Positions 1 through 8,817 of a stretch of 64,000 nt of DNA are shown one piece after another (within the stretch, counting starts at the first letter, position 1; every line of letters starts with the position of its first letter). The stretch spans positions 992,001-1,056,000 of the forward strand of contig NZ_FXBS01000006.1 of the NCBI RefSeq assembly GCF_900178005.1, read 5' to 3'. Under the pieces are notes generated by a model. That model saw only the letters and a list, made by a program, of their open reading frames with translations, made no database searches and was not told where the DNA came from. A program made the position numbers and the translations under genes. This DNA is from Tuberibacillus sp. Marseille-P3662 (GTDB lineage Bacteria > Bacillota > Bacilli > Bacillales > Sporolactobacillaceae).

Positions 1-93
1 AAATCCAAATTAAAGATGTTCTGCGAAGTGATGCAATATTGGCGCTAATCCTTGTTAGGGAAAAGCGCCCGTTTGATGAAGATTGTCACTCTG

Positions 94-966
94 TTACTTT
101 TTTAAAATCGGTATCCATATCTCGCTTTTGAAAGTTGGCGAGGTTACATCTTTATTCCTATTCCACAGGATTTCTGGACCTTCTATTTGTTCATAATTTG
201 ATGAAGGAAACCATTCAGAATAAATGCGTCCCCATACATCTTGCAGCGTGTCTGGAAATGGCCCGATTGCTTCAAATACTGCCCATGATGAAGCAGGAAC
301 CTCAAGATGTGTTAGGTTATCAGGACATGTTTTAGTTGTTGCCACACCAATATAGTGATCAAGTTCCCCTTTTTCCTCCATCCGCCCTTCAGAAAAGTTT
401 GTGGATGCACTAAGCAGTCCCATAGGTTCGACATTAGAGAGTTTTTTAAGTTTATTTATCGCTTCATCATCTAAACTTTCCCACATAGAGGCAATTTCCG
501 GATTAACTCCGTTGAAAATAATAGGAACTCTTTTTTTAATACCAACGATGCGAAATGCCTCTTTTTCTTCAATTCGATAGTTCATTTCAATTCCTCCTCT
601 AATTGATAACTGAAAGGTCATTCGCGGATAGGCTTTTATTGTGTGACCATTATTTCTGGCTTCTGATGGTGTTATCCCGTGAAGGCTATGAAAAGCCCTC
701 GTAAAGGAGTCCGGAGAATTGTATCCGTATTTCATAGCAACATCAATAATCCTGAAATTGCTATTGTTCAGCTCGAAGGCTGCAAGCGTGAGACGTCTTC
801 GCCGAATATACTCCGACAACGTTACACCTGCCAGAAACGAAAACATTCGTTTAAAATGATACTCTGAACACAATGCCTGCTTTGCTACTTCATGACCGTC
901 AATCCTATTGGTGAGATTTTCTTCAATAAAACTCAAAGCATCATTCATGTTTTTAAGTGAATCCAC
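94..966 (-). CDS. ydeE: AraC-family regulator with GyrI-like effector domain
   Basis: This is a two-domain transcription factor. Residues about 7-105 form an AraC/XylS double helix-turn-helix (motifs [19 protein letters not shown] and GITPSEAR), and residues about 125-288 form a GyrI/Rob-type small-molecule binding domain that begins near [16 protein letters not shown] moved the start to the GTG at 966 because AAGGGAGGT lies seven bases upstream, whereas the longer frame has no such site. The 290-residue length suits B. subtilis YdeE-like proteins. A ydeI remnant lies about 2 kb away, and in B. subtilis ydeE and ydeI are near neighbours. The family is certain; the exact orthology and ligand are inferred. 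Confidence 0.85.
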   Translation of the reverse strand: MDSLKNMNDALSFIEENLTNRIDGHEVAKQALCSEYHFKRMFSFLAGVTLSEYIRRRRLTLAAFELNNSNFRIIDVAMKYGYNSPDSFTRAFHSLHGITPSEARNNGHTIKAYPRMTFQLSIRGGIEMNYRIEEKEAFRIVGIKKRVPIIFNGVNPEIASMWESLDDEAINKLKKLSNVEPMGLLSASTNFSEGRMEEKGELDHYIGVATTKTCPDNLTHLEVPASSWAVFEAIGPFPDTLQDVWGRIYSEWFPSSNYEQIEGPEILWNRNKDVTSPTFKSEIWIPILKK

Positions 967-1186
967 TTTAATGACCTCCCTTACATCAACAGAATAGCAG
1001 GAAGTGAAAGAATCTATCCGACTTATCATGCACACTTGTGTAGGATCAACTTATTATGCAACAAACTGGCCCGACTGATAAACAAATTTATTCCGCAACT
1101 GCGCCCGTTAATGGAAGACCGTTATTACTGAAAAGGTTACTTTAACATATGTACATTGTTTCATAAGTCAGATTATGACTTAAAGA

Positions 1187-1816
1187 CTAGAAGGTAACGT
1201 AACTCATTAAAATTATGAAGAAAAATAAGGTTTCAAGGTTAATGATAAATGGATTTGGTTTCACCTTTGAGAACAATTTCACTCTTTTTACTAAACTTGC
1301 ATCTAGCATAATAAACAAATAATAAAAAATCAGTAAACCAAATAGAAGCATTAAAATTGTCATTAATATTTCGCCACTTTGCCAGAAGGTTATTCCTAAA
1401 AATATGGCCCAAATACATTTAAAAACACCCAATAAGCTTTCAAATGGATTAGTTAGTGTTGCCATCATGTAATCCCCATGTTTATCTGTAATTGAGTGAT
1501 CTTCGTTATGCCTTATTATAAATGTAATATGACCTGTTTGTAGTGTCATTGTAATTACTAATAAAACTAAGTAAGCTAATCCAAATATAGTACCTACTAG
1601 CAAAATATCCGAATTTAATAATTGATATAATGCCAATGGTAATGGAAACCACATTGCATACATTACCGCCATCAATAAATGCAAGAAAGCGTATTCATTA
1701 TTTCTTGCCATTTTTTGAAACGTAAAAACTATTACAAAAAATATCAAAACTCCTATCCATCCCAAAATTATTGTAGAAAATAAAATAACTCCATAACTCC
1801 CTTCGCCTACTGTCAA
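1187..1816 (-). CDS. multi-pass membrane protein of unknown function
   Basis: The 209-residue product is strongly hydrophobic. About six membrane segments are visible, near residues 8-33, 43-65, 68-92, 130-145, 150-172 and 193-208, with a polar loop around HNEDHSITDKHGD. I do not recognise the family. The reading frame opens with TTG at 1816 but has no good ribosome binding site there. A GAAGGGAG sequence sits just inside the frame, so the real start may be slightly downstream, possibly at an ATT or TTG codon. It has no obvious operon partner. It could be a remnant of a larger transporter, but nothing supports a specific role. Confidence 0.5.
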   Translation of the reverse strand: MTVGEGSYGVILFSTIILGWIGVLIFFVIVFTFQKMARNNEYAFLHLLMAVMYAMWFPLPLALYQLLNSDILLVGTIFGLAYLVLLVITMTLQTGHITFIIRHNEDHSITDKHGDYMMATLTNPFESLLGVFKCIWAIFLGITFWQSGEILMTILMLLFGLLIFYYLFIMLDASLVKRVKLFSKVKPNPFIINLETLFFFIILMSYVTF

Positions 1817-1918
1817 TTAGTTTAAGTACATTTTTTCACAAATCCAATATTAACATAAGTGTCTTGTCTTGCTTTAAGTCTTATTCCGTTAAATGGCCCT
1901 TTTCCGGAACAAAGGATT

Positions 1919-2239
1919 TTAATAATACTCATACAGGGATTCTTTAATATCATTCAACAAATCCTTCAATCCTTCGTCAGAATGAGAATCGGCCAACCTT
2001 TCAAGAAAAGCCATATATTCACCGTTATCATGGTCATCAAAATCATCAAGCAGGTCAATAATGATGGCATCTAACCGATCGAGTTCTTCCTTTGTACAAC
2101 GTTCTAGAAAATCCATGGTTTCGTACATGTCTTTGCTCAGTTTCACATAAATATCCCAGGAATCCTCTTCCCACCATCGGTCATCCCACCGGTGCATCAT
2201 CCATTTAATTTTTTCTTCATCTAACGTGGATCCTAACAT
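1919..2239 (-). CDS. small acidic helical protein, unknown
   Basis: This is a 106-residue soluble protein rich in Asp, Glu and Trp (RWDDRWWEEDSWD near residue 18) and predicted to be mostly helical. I chose the ATG at 2239 because GAAAGGAG lies eight bases upstream; the longer open frame has no comparable site. The start is only about 20 bases beyond the stop of the broken Tn3 transposase on the same strand, so it may have travelled with that element or been exposed by its decay. The acidic, compact character recalls immunity proteins of contact-dependent toxins, but no toxin gene is adjacent and this is only a resemblance. Confidence 0.5.
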   Translation of the reverse strand: MLGSTLDEEKIKWMMHRWDDRWWEEDSWDIYVKLSKDMYETMDFLERCTKEELDRLDAIIIDLLDDFDDHDNGEYMAFLERLADSHSDEGLKDLLNDIKESLYEYY

Positions 2240-2258
2240 GGGTTTGCTCCTTTCGTTA

Positions 2259-3110
2259 TTATATGACCGATAAACCGTTGTTCTGGGCAACGGGGATGTC
2301 AAAGGGAAGTTCCGGTGGTTTGCGATTGAGATCAATGCGATACTTTCCGAACCGGTTTACATGTGCCGTGACATAAGGACTCAAATAGGAAATTAGTTCA
2401 TCATCGTATCCATGCCCTTCTTGCATATACTCCTGTAGAACACGGGACAAAGAGAATACGTTATAAAAAATAAGGCAATTGGACACCAGATGGTTATACT
2501 TAATAAATTTGCGTTGTTTGACCCGGTCATTTTCAGCAATAATGCCTTAACGACCAAAGGATAGCCACTTCGTAAAATTATTGAAGGCCTCACTTTTGTT
2601 GGTGGCTGAATGAATGGTTTTTCTTAGCTCTTCATCCGACATATATTTTAATAAAAATTTGGTGCGGATCACTCGCATAAGTTCCCGGAAGGCTTGAAAC
2701 AGTTTATTCTTTTTGGTGTAGGTTCCTAATTTATTAAGAATCGTAGAAGGTGTGATTCTTCCGGTTTGTACGGACATGGCCACCCGCAACATGTCGGGAT
2801 AATGTGTTTCGATGAGTTCCCAATCAATCTCATCAGAAAACAGGCCCTCAATATGGTCATAAACTTCATCTTCTGCTGTAGGGCGAAACAACTTAAGGTT
2901 TTTCCAGTTACGAATCCGAGGCATCAGCTCAATGCCTAACACAGAGCGGACAGGCCAAAAACCGTTGCACTCTGTCCTTGTGTATCCGCGTGAAGAATAT
3001 TGGGTTGAATGCCTTCCTCCAGCCTTCCTCCAGCTTCGATTTTGTTCAAAAAACGCAACAAGCGTTTAAACAGGTTGATTTGCTCACAAAACTCAGTTAA
3101 TTTTTCTTCG
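2259..3110 (-). pseudogene. Tn3-family transposase, C-terminal fragment, broken
   Basis: The deduced protein matches the C-terminal catalytic part of Tn3-family TnpA. In order it shows ILHADTQGQS, VFGLSAL, LMPRIRNWKNL, LFSDEIDWELIETHYPDML, TILNKLGTY, ATNKSEAFN and RVKQRKFIKYNHLVSN. It is not intact: a frameshift near 2942 separates the HADTQGQS part from LGIELMPRI, and an in-frame TAA at 2547-2549 interrupts the tail. The N-terminal two thirds are missing, because the fragment abuts the 3' end of a ydeI pseudogene near 3100-3120. No terminal inverted repeat or resolvase was seen. This is a dead transposon scar. Confidence 0.85.
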
Positions 3111-3656
3111 TATTCATCTCATGTGACGAGTTTTCAACCCTTGACTCTCGAGTTTTGGACTGTTTGGCTTTAGAAAAATAAAGAATGTATGCTCTTTGCC
3201 GTCCCGGCGTCAATGCTTCAAAAGCCGTTTTCAAGGCTAGGAATTCATCGAATTTAGTTTGCAATTCTTCAGGAATATTGAATTCTGTTTTCTTTTTCAC
3301 TTCCAAACCGGCTTTTTCAACTTCAATGGCTTCATAGACCTCTCAAGGTCGTTTCCATTTCAATGATATCTTGAACACTGGTAAACCGAATCTGGCGCGC
3401 CGCCTGTACGTTCTCCGTTTGTTGGATGAGGATACCATTAGGATCCTTTAACAAGGCACCTTTGTGAAACAGAAGTGCCCAATATTCTTTAAATCCATGG
3501 ATTAATATGATGTTTTTATTCTCAAACGTATTAACAAGGATGACCCCACTTGAATTCTTCGGTCAGCTCACAGTCAAGAATGATTGTTCGCAATGTCTCA
3601 AATTCTTCCCGCCATTTATCAGCTCTACTTAAAAAGACATTAACCTTCGGATTCAT
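3097..3656 (-). pseudogene. ydeI: YdeI-family protein, frameshifted
   Basis: Read across frames, this encodes a protein close to B. subtilis YdeI. It starts at the ATG at 3656 (RADKWREEFETLR, then FKWGHPC), continues in a second frame (NKNIILIHGFKEYWALLF, GALLKDPNGILIQQTENVQ, QIRFTSVQDII) and ends in a third (YEAIEVEKAGLEVKKK, LTPGRQRAYILYFSKAKQS). The first shift is near 3538, where one extra A splits the CYTFEN equivalent. The second is near 3345, where a few bases are lost before YEAIEVE. The final residues diverge where the Tn3 fragment begins. The gene is therefore inactive as written. Confidence 0.85.
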
Positions 3657-3768
3657 TCTATTATTTTACTTTGTCATAGTCGTTTCCCCTTTTTGGGTTT
3701 TTACTTATTATGGTTATAGTATATCTATATATTTCAACAACAAGCCGAAGAGGAACGGGCGGCTGATG

Positions 3769-4725
3769 TTAAGGACTTTTAATTCTTTGTTTCGATCCTG
3801 CCTTAATAATCAAATAACGCTCCATCTCTTTCATTAAATAAAATAGAGAAGCTCGAGTCTCAAATTCTTCTCTGCTTTGAGGAAGAGGAAGGCTTTTCAT
3901 TTCATCGTGCAGCATATTAAGTCGATCCAGGAATTGATAAGCAGTATTTTCTTCTTTCACAGCTCTACTTAATTGGTGAAAAAACTTTGCCAAGGTATTT
4001 CTTTGGGGGACCTTTTCATCGAGCCTTGATATTGTTGGCAGCATTCTCTCCAAGATTTTAAATTGTTTTTCCCTCATCTCAAAATAAAGATAATGTTTAT
4101 CTTTTTTTATTAATATATGGTTTTCGGCATTTCGAATCGCTAGACTTTTCCCCTGATAGAACACCCCTTCCAGCTCAACCATTTCCTCTCCATTCCAGCC
4201 TTGATCTCCCTTATAAAGATAAACGGAATATTCATAAAGAATCTTTTTAAAATTAGCTTCAATTTCCTTTTGATATTGCGATAACTCATTCTCTAAATTA
4301 GGCATAAAGCTATTTAATATCAGGGCTGTACCACATCCAATGATTATTAGAAACAATTCGTTCTCCACAATCGAGAGGCTTATGTTTTCCAACGAATAAA
4401 TATGTAAAATAATGACGATGCTCGTGATGAATCCACCCTGAATCCTTAACTTAACAAGGACTGGGATTAAAATGATTATAAGGAGTGTAAAAGTCAGCGG
4501 ATGATATCCAAGTATTTCAAATATAATTCCGGAAATCACCATACCAACAAGACAACCAGCCGATCGGTGTAGCATTGTTTGAATTGATTTAACTTTTGTT
4601 TTTTCAATACAAAGAATTGTTAAGATTCCTGCTGAACCGTAAAATTGAAGGCCCATAAGCTGAGCTATAAAAATCGCCAGACCTGAACCAATAGCAGTTT
4701 TAAGTGTTCGTATTCCAATCTTCAC
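3769..4725 (-). CDS. YqjA-like aromatic acid exporter family membrane protein
   Basis: The 318-residue protein has an N-terminal half of about six hydrophobic segments (to residue 140) followed by a long soluble helical domain with NAENHILIKKDKHYLYF and HQLSRAVKEEN. This matches the ArAE_1/DUF939 family that includes B. subtilis YqjA. Members resemble half of an aromatic acid efflux pump, but their substrates are not established. I prefer the GTG at 4725 as start because AAAGGATG lies six bases upstream, while the ATG at 4734 overlaps that site. It is monocistronic, with a long non-coding stretch upstream. Confidence 0.8.
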   Translation of the reverse strand: MKIGIRTLKTAIGSGLAIFIAQLMGLQFYGSAGILTILCIEKTKVKSIQTMLHRSAGCLVGMVISGIIFEILGYHPLTFTLLIIILIPVLVKLRIQGGFITSIVIILHIYSLENISLSIVENELFLIIIGCGTALILNSFMPNLENELSQYQKEIEANFKKILYEYSVYLYKGDQGWNGEEMVELEGVFYQGKSLAIRNAENHILIKKDKHYLYFEMREKQFKILERMLPTISRLDEKVPQRNTLAKFFHQLSRAVKEENTAYQFLDRLNMLHDEMKSLPLPQSREEFETRASLFYLMKEMERYLIIKAGSKQRIKSP

Positions 4726-4734
4726 TTGAATCAT

Positions 4735-5097
4735 CCTTTACAAATGCCACTTTATATCAAATTCATTTATAACCGATTACTATAAAGCACTTAGAACAGC
4801 GATGCTAATTTTCCCTTATTGGTATTAATCTTAACATTTCTCATAATCTATCACTTACATAATTAAGTATATCATCGGTTTTTTTCAATGCACATAACTC
4901 CTATCTCATAGGTAACTACCCGAAATAGTCTATTTCATGTTATTTGAATTCGAACGATCACTTTTATTTTTCTAAGTACCTACATCAGAAATCAACCATC
5001 TTAATAGTTCCTACTTGTTCTTTTAAAGTTTCTACACTAAAAAGGATATTGAGGAAAATAAAACTGATCAAGTATGCTGCAATAGGAGGAAAGACGA
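4735..5097. other. non-coding stretch
   Basis: This AT-rich interval upstream of the yqjA-like gene contains stop codons in all frames and no convincing gene, tRNA or long repeat. It presumably carries the promoter of the leftward gene, but I could not single out a convincing pair of promoter boxes. Confidence 0.5.
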
Positions 5098-5112
5098 ATG
5101 AAGATCTATTAA
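5098..5112 (+). other. five-codon leader-like ORF (MKIY)
   Basis: An AGGAGG sequence seven bases upstream of an ATG is followed by only four sense codons (Met-Lys-Ile-Tyr) and TAA. The ORF stands directly before the hairpin at 5121-5150. It could be a leader peptide for attenuation, or the truncated start of a lost gene. No open reading frame follows on the same strand, so the second explanation is at least as likely. Confidence 0.25.
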
Positions 5113-5120
5113 TAGTTTAA

Positions 5121-5150
5121 AGCCGCATTCTTCCATTGAAAAATGCGGCT
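5121..5150. terminator. hairpin, probable terminator
   Basis: AGCCGCATT at 5121-5129 pairs perfectly with AATGCGGCT at 5142-5150 across a 12-base loop. A weak T-rich run follows on the plus strand. It lies just past the end of the leftward ABC exporter operon and just after the tiny MKIY frame, so it could serve either direction. Confidence 0.5.
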
Positions 5151-5245
5151 TATTTCAAAAAATAGTTCTTTACTGTTGTTCAACAATCGCGTTCGATGCT
5201 TTATAGTTACTAATTTCACTTACTTCTTGGTTACTATTAAGTTCC

Positions 5246-6850
5246 TTAAATCATATCCCGTCTACTGTAACCAAGATAACCTATGACCATCAAAGCGATG
5301 CTAATGACAGTTACTGTAATGAAAATTGAAGCATCAAAAGCCTCCATTGGCATTTGTGGAATCCAGCTTTGAATGGCTGTTTTGGAAAACCATTCTGGTA
5401 AATCCAAGATACCGCCAAAGTAGTTTAGTACAAAGGAGTAGCCAAGGTAAGCATAAACCACTTTACCTAGTTTCGGTGCCCAGCCGAGGGCTAAAGCCGC
5501 AAGACCCGTAAAGAATAATACTGATGGTAAGAAGTTGTAGCCAGCAGCAAGAAAATCAAATATATCCATCGCCCGGCTATCCCCCATGGCTGTGATAGCT
5601 GTACTTCCAAGACCACCTGCGGCTAATAAAATTCCTACTAAACCTGCAAAAATTGCTAAACTAATACTGGTCCAATAAAATTGGCTGCGGGTCACTTTTG
5701 TAGCATAAAGCTGACTTAAGTGCAATCGGCTTTCTTCAGAGAAAAGTTTATTTACAAGGGCAATTGGCAAAATCGAAACCAAACTAATCATGACCATCAT
5801 AATCGTTCCAGTGAACGATTCTTCAATGGAAACGCCTGAATGAGTAAACATTTGTTTCATCATTTCGTTACTTTCAAGGAAGGTCTGCATGTCTCCATAA
5901 ATCGAACCATAGGCCGCCCCCATAATAACAAAAGCAATCAACCAACCAATCATCACGCCTTTGTTAATCTTGATAAATAAACCACGGACAGACAACAAGG
6001 ATTTCTTTGCGCTTTCTCGACCTTCTCTTTCAGGAAGATAGCCAGCTCCCATATCACGGCTACCTTCAAGGGCAAAAGCAATGGTTACCACGATCACACT
6101 GAAAATCAAGGCAAAAATTAGTGGGATCCAGTTATTTTCCGTAAAGGGATAGGTCAAATATGTCCAACCTAGGGGATTGATCATTGATAAATCAACATTT
6201 GAGACGTCTGTTCCGGCACGAACAATATAAAGTAAGCCTACAATTCCAAGTGCTGAACCTGTTGCACCAGATGAAGTTGGCATAATTTGTGCCATAACCA
6301 AAGCAATCCCAGCACCGATTATCCCAGCAATTCCAACTGATGCCCCAAATAGAAATGAACCTTCTACAGAAATCGTATCGGCACCGAAACTCATCATTAC
6401 TCCACCAACAAAGAGTGCCAATAAAATACTAACGAGAACTGTCTCTATAATTGCAGCGAGAGCGTTTGCTTGACGACCTATTTGAAATGCGCGTACAAGC
6501 TCAGTAAGACCAAGATCCTCTTCTTTACGAGTATGACTTACCACATGCAAAACAGCCAATATCATCGCAAACAAACCACAGAATAGCAACATTTCCTGCG
6601 CATACATTGCCCCTATAGTAAAATCAATTGCTTTTTCAACTGGCGTAGGGCCCACCATGGATATCATAGCAGGATTTTGCAAGGTTTCGTACATTCCCAG
6701 CAAACCTTGTCCTTTGGCTATTTCCTCAAAAGCTGGAACAAAAGCAGCTGAAAACAAGCCAAGTCCTAAAACCCAAACAATAATTTTTTTCCAATCACGT
6801 TTTAGATATTGTACAAACAGTGTATCCCAACGTGCAAACTTTTCCTTCAA
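5246..6850 (-). CDS. ABC-2 type exporter permease (polyketide antibiotic exporter family)
   Basis: The 534-residue permease has two repeated halves, each with about six membrane segments. The first half runs from an N-terminal helix at IIVWVLGLGLF and the second from VMIGWLIAFVIM. This layout is typical of the large ABC-2 permeases annotated as exporters of polyketide antibiotics or quinol-like compounds (COG3559 type). A TTG start at 6850 is set by AAAGGAGGGTG seven bases upstream. It follows the ATPase gene after 27 bases and is presumably translated from the same transcript. The pair should form a drug or antibiotic exporter controlled by the upstream TetR gene; the substrate cannot be read from sequence. 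Confidence 0.85.
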   Translation of the reverse strand: MKEKFARWDTLFVQYLKRDWKKIIVWVLGLGLFSAAFVPAFEEIAKGQGLLGMYETLQNPAMISMVGPTPVEKAIDFTIGAMYAQEMLLFCGLFAMILAVLHVVSHTRKEEDLGLTELVRAFQIGRQANALAAIIETVLVSILLALFVGGVMMSFGADTISVEGSFLFGASVGIAGIIGAGIALVMAQIMPTSSGATGSALGIVGLLYIVRAGTDVSNVDLSMINPLGWTYLTYPFTENNWIPLIFALIFSVIVVTIAFALEGSRDMGAGYLPEREGRESAKKSLLSVRGLFIKINKGVMIGWLIAFVIMGAAYGSIYGDMQTFLESNEMMKQMFTHSGVSIEESFTGTIMMVMISLVSILPIALVNKLFSEESRLHLSQLYATKVTRSQFYWTSISLAIFAGLVGILLAAGGLGSTAITAMGDSRAMDIFDFLAAGYNFLPSVLFFTGLAALALGWAPKLGKVVYAYLGYSFVLNYFGGILDLPEWFSKTAIQSWIPQMPMEAFDASIFITVTVISIALMVIGYLGYSRRDMI

Positions 6851-6877
6851 TGTATTTCACCCTCCTTTCTGGAACCT

Positions 6878-7759
6878 TTAGCCTTCATAATGACGCATAA
6901 ACAAATCTTCAAGGGTTGGTGGTACAGATTCAAATGTCTTGACACCTAATTTGCTTGCTTCCATCAAAATATCATTGAGATAATGATTATCCGCAGAGAA
7001 TGTCGCTTGATTATCTTTTTGTTTGAAATCAAATACTCCATTTACACTGGCCATTTCAGCCACATCACCTTCTGTTGCAATTGTTACAGTAGAACGAGTC
7101 AAGTGTCGTAGTTCATCAAGGGTTCCAGTTTCCACAATTTCGCCTTGGCGAATGATAACCACCTTATCCGCCAAGCGTTCTACTTCACTCAAGATATGAG
7201 AGGATAACAGGATGGCTTTACCTGATTCCTTGATTTTTTCAACTTCTTCTTGGAAGACTGCTTCCATCAAAGGGTCAAGACCAGACGTTGGTTCATCAAA
7301 AATATATAAATCCGAATCAACAGATAATGCTGCAATCAAACCGACCTTTTGACGATTTCCTTTCGAATATCCTTTGGCTTTTTTCTTAGGGTCCAATTCA
7401 AAGCGTTTAATTAAATAATCGCGTTTTTGCATGTCTCCGCCACCGTGCAATTTAAGGAATAGATCAATAATTTCGCCACCTGTTAGATTTCCCCACAAAG
7501 AGACATCTCCAGGGACATAAGAAATGTGTTTATGAATGTCAAGGCTATCTTTCCAAACATCCTTATCAAATATTTCCACATTGCCCGCATCTCGCCTGAT
7601 AATTCCCAATAATGTACGAATAGTTGTCGATTTACCAGCTCCATTTGGGCCAATAAAACCTACCACTTCTCCAGTCCCTACCGTGAATGTCACGTCATTT
7701 AGCGCTTGAATCTTCCCGAATTTTTTTTGTAAACCTTGGACCTCTACAATTTTTGTCAT
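6878..7759 (-). CDS. ABC transporter ATP-binding protein
   Basis: This is a 293-residue ABC ATPase. Visible motifs are the Walker A GPNGAGKST near residue 37, a Q-loop region, the divergent signature YSKGNRQKVGL, Walker B DLYIFDEPTSGLDPL and the switch histidine in LLSSHILSEVE. The C-terminal 80 residues form the accessory domain usual in drug-export ATPases of this class. I use the ATG at 7759 because AGAGGGAG is ten bases away; the GTG nine bases earlier is too close to it. It is the second gene of a TetR-ATPase-permease operon and energises the permease downstream. Confidence 0.93.
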   Translation of the reverse strand: MTKIVEVQGLQKKFGKIQALNDVTFTVGTGEVVGFIGPNGAGKSTTIRTLLGIIRRDAGNVEIFDKDVWKDSLDIHKHISYVPGDVSLWGNLTGGEIIDLFLKLHGGGDMQKRDYLIKRFELDPKKKAKGYSKGNRQKVGLIAALSVDSDLYIFDEPTSGLDPLMEAVFQEEVEKIKESGKAILLSSHILSEVERLADKVVIIRQGEIVETGTLDELRHLTRSTVTIATEGDVAEMASVNGVFDFKQKDNQATFSADNHYLNDILMEASKLGVKTFESVPPTLEDLFMRHYEG

Positions 7760-7896
7760 AATACTCACACTCCCTCTTTTTTGACGAAAAATATTTGATT
7801 TGTATTGTCGTTTTCAATGTTAACTTTAAACCCAAGTTCATTATTAATCCTTTTCTAAAGGTAAATCCCTTAGTTCGGTCATATTTCACTCTCTTC

Positions 7897-8508
7897 TTAT
7901 TTGTAAAAGCTATACTTCAGTATTTTAGAATAACTCTCCCATTCTTTAAGATATCCTTCTTCAACATCTTCAAAGGTATTTAATTGACTACTTGCTTTTT
8001 CCGCAAATCCGAACATCGTCCAATTAAGAATATCAATCGCTTTTTGAATATCAATGTCCTCACGAAATTTTGAATAGTCTATATTCCTATATAGTTTTTC
8101 AATCCCCTCTTCAACGATAGAATTAACTTTTTGCTTAATGTCCTCCTCCACTTCATCAGATTCCTCATGGGCTAAAGAAGAAAGAAAATCAAATACTTGA
8201 GGAAATTTTTTATGGACATACAATTTTTTTAATCCTAATTTCTCGATTCTTTTAAAAATGTCGGTTTCGTTCAAATCTATTTGCTCATAAATTTTCTCGA
8301 CAACTTGAACCCCATATTCGATTAAATATAAGTAAAGATCCTTTTTGCTATTGAAATAATTGAACAATGAACCTTTAGAAATTTTAGCCTCTTTCACAAT
8401 TTCATTTGTGGATGCTTTTTCAAAACCACTTTGAATAAATTCTTTTGTTGCGGCGTTAATTATAAGCTCTTGTTTCTCTGATTTTATGCTATTAAATATG
8501 GAAGTAAT
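7897..8508 (-). CDS. TetR-family regulator, apparent ATT start
   Basis: The product is a TetR repressor. Its N-terminal helix-turn-helix (EFIQSGFEKASTNEIVKEA then ISKGSLFNYFNSKKDLYLYL) is complete only if translation begins upstream of the first GTG at 8397, and no ATG, GTG or TTG occurs in frame before it. Codons ATT at 8508 and ATC at 8511 lie six to nine bases after a good AAAGGGG site, so a non-canonical start is likely, giving about 203 residues. The gene leads the ABC exporter operon and two operator palindromes sit in its promoter, so autorepression released by an exported drug is the natural model. A recent loss of a normal start codon is the alternative. Confidence 0.75.
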   Translation of the reverse strand: MTSIFNSIKSEKQELIINAATKEFIQSGFEKASTNEIVKEAKISKGSLFNYFNSKKDLYLYLIEYGVQVVEKIYEQIDLNETDIFKRIEKLGLKKLYVHKKFPQVFDFLSSLAHEESDEVEEDIKQKVNSIVEEGIEKLYRNIDYSKFREDIDIQKAIDILNWTMFGFAEKASSQLNTFEDVEEGYLKEWESYSKILKYSFYK

Positions 8509-8538
8509 GATGGTTATCCCCTTTCGGCTACGATCAAA

Positions 8539-8587
8539 TTGACCAGTTTGGTCAACTTAATGTAACACAAATGACCAAACTGGTCAA
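8539..8587 (-). promoter_or_regulatory. TetR operators overlapping the exporter promoter
   Basis: Two copies of the palindrome TTGACCAGTTTGGTCA lie in opposite orientation at 8539-8555 and 8571-8587, about 32 bp (three turns) centre to centre. On the minus strand a promoter TTGACC (8587-8582), a 17-base spacer and TACATT (8564-8559) is embedded in them. One operator covers the -35 box and the other covers the transcription start region. This is the textbook arrangement for autoregulation by the adjacent TetR protein; binding itself is inferred. Confidence 0.8.
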
Positions 8588-8696
8588 TTAACAGTTTTTA
8601 TTTCACAACAATAGAAATGTAATATGTTCACTTAAACTGACGGGGTTTCGTTCAAGAAGAACTAATTGATTTTTGGATTCAGAGCATTAAATATAT

Positions 8697-8724
8697 AACC
8701 CCATCCTAAAATTAGGACAGGGTT
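8697..8724. terminator. weak hairpin downstream of the VOC gene
   Basis: AACCC-TCCTAA and TTAGGA-GGGTT arms form an imperfect stem with a tiny loop. It sits between the VOC gene and the TetR promoter and may end the VOC transcript, though it lacks a strong T-run. Confidence 0.35.
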
Positions 8725-8817
8725 AACATAAAGTTGGTTAAATTTGAAATAACACTTCACCAGTCTTAAACTTCCAATAGTGTTGTTTAGAATCTAGGTT
8801 CTTTCGTCATAACGTTA

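Noticed and set aside
3008-3034. 11-bp tandem duplication (CCTTCCTCCAG twice)
   Set aside because: It is a single slippage event in a dead transposase, not a repeat array.
3550-3837. Plus-strand 95-residue open frame
   Set aside because: It lies antisense to the ydeI remnant and the end of the yqjA-like gene, has no good start signal and no coherent family pattern.
6657-6881. Plus-strand open frame overlapping the exporter permease start
   Set aside because: It is antisense to the permease N-terminus and its ribosome binding site.
8640-8720. Peptide-like stretch after the TetR operators (GFVQEELIDFWIQS)
   Set aside because: It is short, follows an in-frame stop and has no start signal; it may be a gene relic but cannot be supported.
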